From: a bacterium
GTDB taxonomy: Bacteria; Patescibacteriota; Gracilibacteria; Peribacterales; Peribacteraceae
Assembly: GCA_029558515.1 (NCBI GenBank)
Contig: JAKQEM010000032.1
Coordinates: 19,641 to 83,640, forward strand
Reading direction: 5' to 3'
DNA: 64,000 bases
Position numbers and translations under genes: made by a program. Below are positions 60,319 to 64,000 of this stretch, in pieces (the first letter of the stretch is position 1; the number at the start of each line of letters is the position of its first letter). The notes under the pieces are model-generated. The model did no database searches. It saw only the letters and a list, made by a program, of their open reading frames with translations, and had not been told where the DNA came from.

Positions 60319-61560
60319 TCAATGTCTCCTCCCACGATCACCTCCGTGACCGCCGGAACCCGGTGATGGGCGCCGTCCCCCGAAGGAGCGCGGCCGAGGG
60401 GAGGGCGCAAACGGTCGTTGATCCATGGCCGCTGGACTGCAGGAGGCATGCGCACTCCGTTTGATGGGCGAACGGATGAGCCGTTCGATATCGCGGATAT
60501 TGCGGGATTGATCGGGAGTGGCAAACGAGATGGCACGTCCCTCACGACCGGCCCTGGCCGTGCGTCCGATGCGGTGGACGTAATCGGCAGGATCAGTGGG
60601 CAGATCGTAGTTGAGCACCACTTCAATGCCCGTCACATCGATGCCGCGCGCGGCGATATCGGTGGCGACGAGCACGCGGTACTTGCCGCGTTTGAACCCT
60701 TCCAACGCTTCGCGACGTTGGGCGAGAGAGCGGTTCGCATGAATCTCCGCCGCCTTGTGTCCCGCATGCTGCAACGCACGATTGATTTTCTTGGCACCGT
60801 GCTTGGTGCGGGAGAAGACGAGCATGGAACCGGTGTGCTCCCGGAGGAGCGCGAGGAGCAGGACTTGCTTCTCCTCCCGCCGCACGATGAAGAGCTCCTG
60901 TTCCACCTTCTCCGCGGCGGTGCCCTCGGGGGCGACTTCAATGCGCAGCGGCAGATGCATCTCGCGCGTCGCAATGGTGACGATCGTCTGCGGCATGGTC
61001 GCCGAAAAGAGGAGCGTCTGCCGTTCCTTGGGAACATGCTGCAGTATCCGATCGATCTGCGGTTTGAAACCCATGTCGAGCATGCGATCCGCTTCATCGA
61101 GAACGAGGATGCTGACTTCCCGCAGGGAGACGGTACGGTGCTCCAGGTGATCATTGAGACGGCCGGGCGTTGCGATGAGAACGCGTGGGTTGCCCTTAAG
61201 CATCTGACGCTGCAGATGCATGGATGCACCGCCGACGAAAACCGCCGTACGAATGCCGACGGCATCGGCAAACGGTTTTAACGCTTCCTCCACTTGATAC
61301 GCCAGTTCCCGCGTCGGCAGTACGATGAGTGCGCGGCCTTTACCTTGAGATAGCCGCTGCAGAAGAGGAACGCCAAACGCAAGCGTCTTTCCCGTCCCCG
61401 TCTGCGCGATGCCAATGATGTCTTTTCCTTCGATGGCCGTGGGGATGGATTGGTGTTGAATGGGCGTGGGAACCGTAAAATGCAACCGTTCGATGACGGA
61501 GAGAAAAATCGGGGCAATGTGCAAGCCGCCGAAGCCTTGCGGAGAAGTTGCTGGATTCAT
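60319..61560 (-). CDS. rhlE: DEAD-box RNA helicase, RhlE type
   Basis: The protein has 413 residues from ATG at 61560. Helicase motifs are complete: PTPIQHQSIP (Q motif), AQTGTGKT (I), PTRELAYQ (Ia), TPGRL (Ib), DEAD (II), SAT (III), ATDIAARGID (V) and HRIGRTARAG (VI). The short Arg/Gly/Ser tail is typical of RhlE-like helicases, which help ribosome assembly and RNA turnover. Confidence 0.93.
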   Translation of the reverse strand: MNPATSPQGFGGLHIAPIFLSVIERLHFTVPTPIQHQSIPTAIEGKDIIGIAQTGTGKTLAFGVPLLQRLSQGKGRALIVLPTRELAYQVEEALKPFADAVGIRTAVFVGGASMHLQRQMLKGNPRVLIATPGRLNDHLEHRTVSLREVSILVLDEADRMLDMGFKPQIDRILQHVPKERQTLLFSATMPQTIVTIATREMHLPLRIEVAPEGTAAEKVEQELFIVRREEKQVLLLALLREHTGSMLVFSRTKHGAKKINRALQHAGHKAAEIHANRSLAQRREALEGFKRGKYRVLVATDIAARGIDVTGIEVVLNYDLPTDPADYVHRIGRTARAGREGRAISFATPDQSRNIRDIERLIRSPIKRSAHASCSPAAMDQRPFAPSPRPRSFGGRRPSPGSGGHGGDRGRRH

Positions 61561-61730
61561 GTCCGTGTAGCATACATGCATTTGAGGAAGAGAGATAGGA
61601 GACAAGACACCGTAAAAACACGATCCGCGCCACATCATCCTGATGCTCATCTGTCATCTCAGCGTTACTTTCCTGGAAAAGAGAGTAGAGTCCGGAGTTC
61701 ATTCCCTACCTCCCTTCCCCCCTCAACCGT

Positions 61731-61940
61731 ATGAAGAATCTGAGCATCCTCGATTGGATCGCCCTCCTGCTCCTCGTCATCGGAGGAGTCAATTGGGGGC
61801 TCATCGGTCTGTTCCAATATGATCTCGTCGCCACGCTCTTTGGCGGAGCGGCGGGCGCGGTGGCGCGCGTGATCTACACCATCGTCGGACTTTCGGCGGT
61901 GTACATCCTGGCCATCAGCGCAAAACTGGCGAAGAAATAA
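61731..61940 (+). CDS. DUF378 small membrane protein
   Basis: The protein has 69 residues with two helices: LDWIALLLLVIGGVNWGLIGLFQYDLVATLFGG and VARVIYTIVGLSAVYILAI. The GGVNWGLIG and VGLSAVY segments are the DUF378 signature. Function is unknown. Confidence 0.9.
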   Translation: MKNLSILDWIALLLLVIGGVNWGLIGLFQYDLVATLFGGAAGAVARVIYTIVGLSAVYILAISAKLAKK

Positions 61941-62075
61941 TTCGCAGAACGATCATCAATACCGCGATGCAGTCGGGGCACTGCCCCGACTGTTTGTATG
62001 GCTCGAAATGAGCACCGCTTCGTTGACGATATAAGGAGAAAAGCGTACAGTGAAAATTTGCCTGTACGAAGCTTC

Positions 62076-62333
62076 ATGTCGTTAGAACTCGCACTGCTCT
62101 CGGCTGTCGCGCTCTCCTCTCTCGTATTCGCGGTCGCCATCGTCATTGAATCGCGACGATCGGAGCGCGTGCGACACGCATTCCTCCGCTCCCTCGGAGC
62201 GCCGATCACCATTATGTTGCATGGGTGGATCCTGCGCATCGTGTACCTCATCGGATCGCTTGCGCTGGCGGTGCTCTTCACCATCCTTCCCTACGTTCTG
62301 CGCATACTTTCTCTTTCCGATGCTCCCGCATGA
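62076..62333 (+). CDS. small membrane protein upstream of PH-domain protein
   Basis: The protein has 85 residues from ATG at 62076 (MSLELALLSAVAL...), with N- and C-terminal hydrophobic helices and a basic middle. Its end overlaps the next start by 14 bp, which supports coupling. No family was recognised. Confidence 0.55.
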   Translation: MSLELALLSAVALSSLVFAVAIVIESRRSERVRHAFLRSLGAPITIMLHGWILRIVYLIGSLALAVLFTILPYVLRILSLSDAPA

Positions 62334-62862
62334 CCCCCCGCTCACAACGGCCACCGAACACGTCTTGCTGGTGACGAACGCACACTGGGTACGTTACGTA
62401 CCATCCACCATCATCTCCATGTTTCTCCTGCTGATGGGAATATTCTTCCTTTCCCTCACGAGCACCATCGTTCTCCTCCCCGGCGCAGCGACGACCATCT
62501 ATATTCTGGGTGCCGCATTGATACTGCTGGCGTATCACAAATTCTTTCACATGTATTTCAGCGAGCGCATGCGCACCATCATCATCACCGACAAACGCGT
62601 CATCTACCTGCACACACGTCTGTACATGGCGGCACACGAGCACGAGATCCCCCTCCGCCGCATCCATGACGTCAGCGTGGAACGCATCGGCTTCATCACC
62701 TATCTTCTCAATTGCGGATTCATCTGTTTCGAAGCACCCATCGGACCGGAGGAATCCGTCAAACGGTGCATCCCTTTTGTCCCGCATCCGGACAGAGTGG
62801 GAGAACTGATCGTGGGACTGCTGCCCGCCGCCACGGACCGCGCAATAATGTCCGGGGAATGA
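62320..62862 (+). CDS. membrane protein with bacterial PH (YdbS/bPH2-like) domain
   Basis: The protein has 180 residues from ATG at 62320. Two membrane helices (TIISMFLLLMGIFFLSLTST and TTIYILGAALILLAYHKFF) are followed by a PH-like beta domain: RTIIITDKRVIYLHTRLYMAAHEHEIPLRRIHDVSVERIG. The T-D-K-R-V-I and R-I-x-D-V-x-V pattern is typical of bPH2 proteins. It probably senses or organises the membrane. Confidence 0.75.
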   Translation: MLPHDPPLTTATEHVLLVTNAHWVRYVPSTIISMFLLLMGIFFLSLTSTIVLLPGAATTIYILGAALILLAYHKFFHMYFSERMRTIIITDKRVIYLHTRLYMAAHEHEIPLRRIHDVSVERIGFITYLLNCGFICFEAPIGPEESVKRCIPFVPHPDRVGELIVGLLPAATDRAIMSGE

Positions 62863-62899
62863 TTGCACGGAGATGAGGTCATCCATAGAATGAACAGTC

Positions 62900-63484
62900 G
62901 TGACGGATCAGAGTGTTCACATCGGCGTCATCGTGGGCACCACCCGTCCCAACCGTTTCAGCGAGCTGCCTGCGGCATGGATTGCCGGGTTGATGGGAAA
63001 GCGCGACGGCGTGGTAACGGAGACGCTGGATCTGCGCGACTACCCGATGCCCTTCTACAATGAGCCCTCCTCTCCTTCGACGATCATGCCGGAAGACTAT
63101 GCCGATGACATGCCGAAGAAATGGGCGGCGAAAATCGCGGAGCAAGACGGATTTATCATCGTGACGGGAGAGTACAACCACGGCTATCCGGCCGTCCTGA
63201 AGAATGCGCTCGATTACGTGTATCACGCATGGAACGGCAAAGCGGTGGGATTCGTGAGTTACGGAAGCGTGAGCGGCGCACGTTCGGTCGAACAGCTGCG
63301 ACAAGTGGCGATCGAACTGCAAATGGCTCCGATTCGCTCCGGCATCCATCTTCCCTGGAACGTCACCGAAGAGACGCGCAAAGACCCCTCCGCGCTCAAC
63401 GCATTCGACAAAAAGGCGGACGCCTACGTAGATCAGCTCCTGTGGTGGACCCGTACGCTGAAAAAAGCACGATTGAAGCTGTAG
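62900..63484 (+). CDS. NADPH-dependent FMN reductase family protein
   Basis: The protein has 194 residues from GTG at 62900. The flavodoxin-like fold has IGVIVGTTRPNRFSE (phosphate loop), LDLRDYPMPFYNEP, DGFIIVTGEYNHGYPAVLKNALDYVY and AVGFVSYGSVSGARSVEQLR. These are the standard flavin-binding segments of NAD(P)H-dependent FMN reductases/quinone reductases. It lies just upstream of the arsR-like gene; chromate/azo-reductase relatives are often ArsR-regulated. Confidence 0.88.
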   Translation: MTDQSVHIGVIVGTTRPNRFSELPAAWIAGLMGKRDGVVTETLDLRDYPMPFYNEPSSPSTIMPEDYADDMPKKWAAKIAEQDGFIIVTGEYNHGYPAVLKNALDYVYHAWNGKAVGFVSYGSVSGARSVEQLRQVAIELQMAPIRSGIHLPWNVTEETRKDPSALNAFDKKADAYVDQLLWWTRTLKKARLKL

Positions 63485-63533
63485 GAGACAAACGGACACA
63501 AGCGACAAAATGGCATGGACAGCGCGGAGGCGG

Positions 63534-63566
63534 AGGCCTACATTCACTAATGTCCATTGATATACT
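63534..63566 (+). promoter_or_regulatory. promoter with possible ArsR operator
   Basis: TATACT (63561-63566) lies 9 bp before the ATG. The inverted repeat ACATT-CACT-AATGT at 63540-63553 sits between possible -35 and -10 sites, the usual place for autorepression by ArsR-type regulators. Confidence 0.4.
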
Positions 63567-63575
63567 TTTTCCCCC

Positions 63576-63893
63576 ATGCCAGCCCCTGTCAGCCGCACCG
63601 GCACGAACGATCGCAAAGCCATCATGGAAACGGCGGCATTCCTGAAGGTCATCGCCGATGAAAACCGGCTGCGCATTCTCCGCTTCCTGCGACACGGCGA
63701 ACGCTGCGTCTGTGAGATCTAGCGGGAGCTGGACCTGCCGCAGAACCTCACGTCCCATCACCTGAAAGTACTCAGGGAGCACGGCCTCATCCGCGCGCGC
63801 AGAGACGGACTCAAAGTGTTCTACTCCGTCCACACACCTTTCCCGGATTCCCATTTTTCGGGATATAGGGAATTTATGAATGCTGTTTCTTAG
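63576..63893 (+). pseudogene. ArsR-family regulator interrupted by in-frame TAG
   Basis: The frame from ATG 63576 reads MPAPVSRTG...AFLKVIADENRLRILRFLRHGERCVCEI, then TAG (63720-63722, codon 49), then RELDLPQNLTSHHLKVLREHGLIRARRDGLKVFYSV and a normal stop at 63893. Both halves are clear ArsR winged-helix sequence, with metal-type CVCEI before helix 3 and the recognition helix after the stop. The simplest reading is a TGG-to-TAG or similar point mutation, or a sequencing error. TAG is used as an ordinary stop elsewhere here. Confidence 0.8.
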
Positions 63894-63935
63894 ACTTTTG
63901 GGCTAGGATTAGCGCAATTCTCTTCCCAATTCTTT

Positions 63936-64000
63936 ATGCCCAAAAAAAGTGTCCTTCCTGTCTTTCATTGCACGTTAAAAAGTACGGTCGTCAATCAGGC
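63936..64000 (+). CDS. start of a further gene, cut by window edge
   Basis: ATG at 63936 opens MPKKSVLPVFHCTLKSTVV, running off the right end. Too short to identify. Confidence 0.35.
   Translation, partial: MPKKSVLPVFHCTLKSTVVNQ

Noticed and set aside
1..64000. tRNA and rRNA genes
   Set aside because: Intergenic regions were read for T-loop and cloverleaf patterns, and none was convincing. A covariance-model scan would be decisive.

Overview
The window is bacterial chromosome. The organism looks like a small-genome bacterium of the Candidate Phyla Radiation (Patescibacteria, possibly Peregrinibacteria/Peribacteria). This is inference from gene content and style: tightly packed, often overlapping genes, few obvious Shine-Dalgarno sites, an archaeal-type PEP carboxylase, a type-3 prolyl-tRNA synthetase, a membrane pyrophosphatase, and a diversity-generating retroelement (DGR) of the kind common in that group. 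No rRNA or tRNA gene was recognised, so placement is tentative.

Region 1 (1-9.8 kb) is the most striking. A transglutaminase/VWA-domain protein (5' truncated) precedes a MoxR/McrB-like AAA+ ATPase whose last ~40 residues are a DGR variable repeat (VR1, 5548-5664). A second, smaller protein is a duplicate of the ATPase's C-terminal target domain and ends exactly at VR2 (6670-6786). Then come an adenine-rich template repeat (TR, 7189-7305), an Avd-type four-helix-bundle gene on the opposite strand, and a DGR reverse transcriptase. VR1 and VR2 differ at 16 positions, 15 of them at TR adenines, which is the signature of adenine-specific mutagenic retrohoming. The TR also differs from both VRs at ten shared non-adenine positions, so the present TR seems to have drifted, or another template exists.

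Region 2 (9.9-14.8 kb) is an AT-richer island between two copies of a 16-bp direct repeat. It holds a decayed large serine recombinase, a membrane protein, a HEPN-like/zinc-ribbon protein and an orphan nuclease-like domain.

Region 3 (15-26.6 kb) is mainly nucleotide metabolism: pyrK, pyrD, pyrG, ppnN, a guaB without CBS domains, add and purF, almost all on the minus strand. Two four-helix-bundle genes sit among them, each flanked by inverted arrays of simple repeats. One seems to have replaced the 3' end of pyrD.

Region 4 (26.9-44.9 kb) has hppA, a UvrC carrying an acetyltransferase (GNAT) domain inside its nuclease half, two tandem paralogues of unknown function, a glycosyltransferase, ribosomal protein bL25, an RlmI-like methyltransferase, an Nramp-like transporter, a RAYT-type transposase with adjacent REP-like palindromes, a DsbA-like protein, a cysteine-desulfurase-like enzyme, hsp20 and proS. 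Heptamer-like tandem repeats recur between genes.

Region 5 (45-64 kb) has a four-gene unit headed by a 1358-residue membrane protein of unknown function, an HPF-like factor, a 7TM protein coupled to an ATP-grasp/DUF1704 metallopeptidase fusion, an aminotransferase, a secreted CARDB-like protein, ppcA, an rhlE-type helicase, small membrane proteins, an FMN reductase and an arsR-like gene broken by an in-frame TAG.
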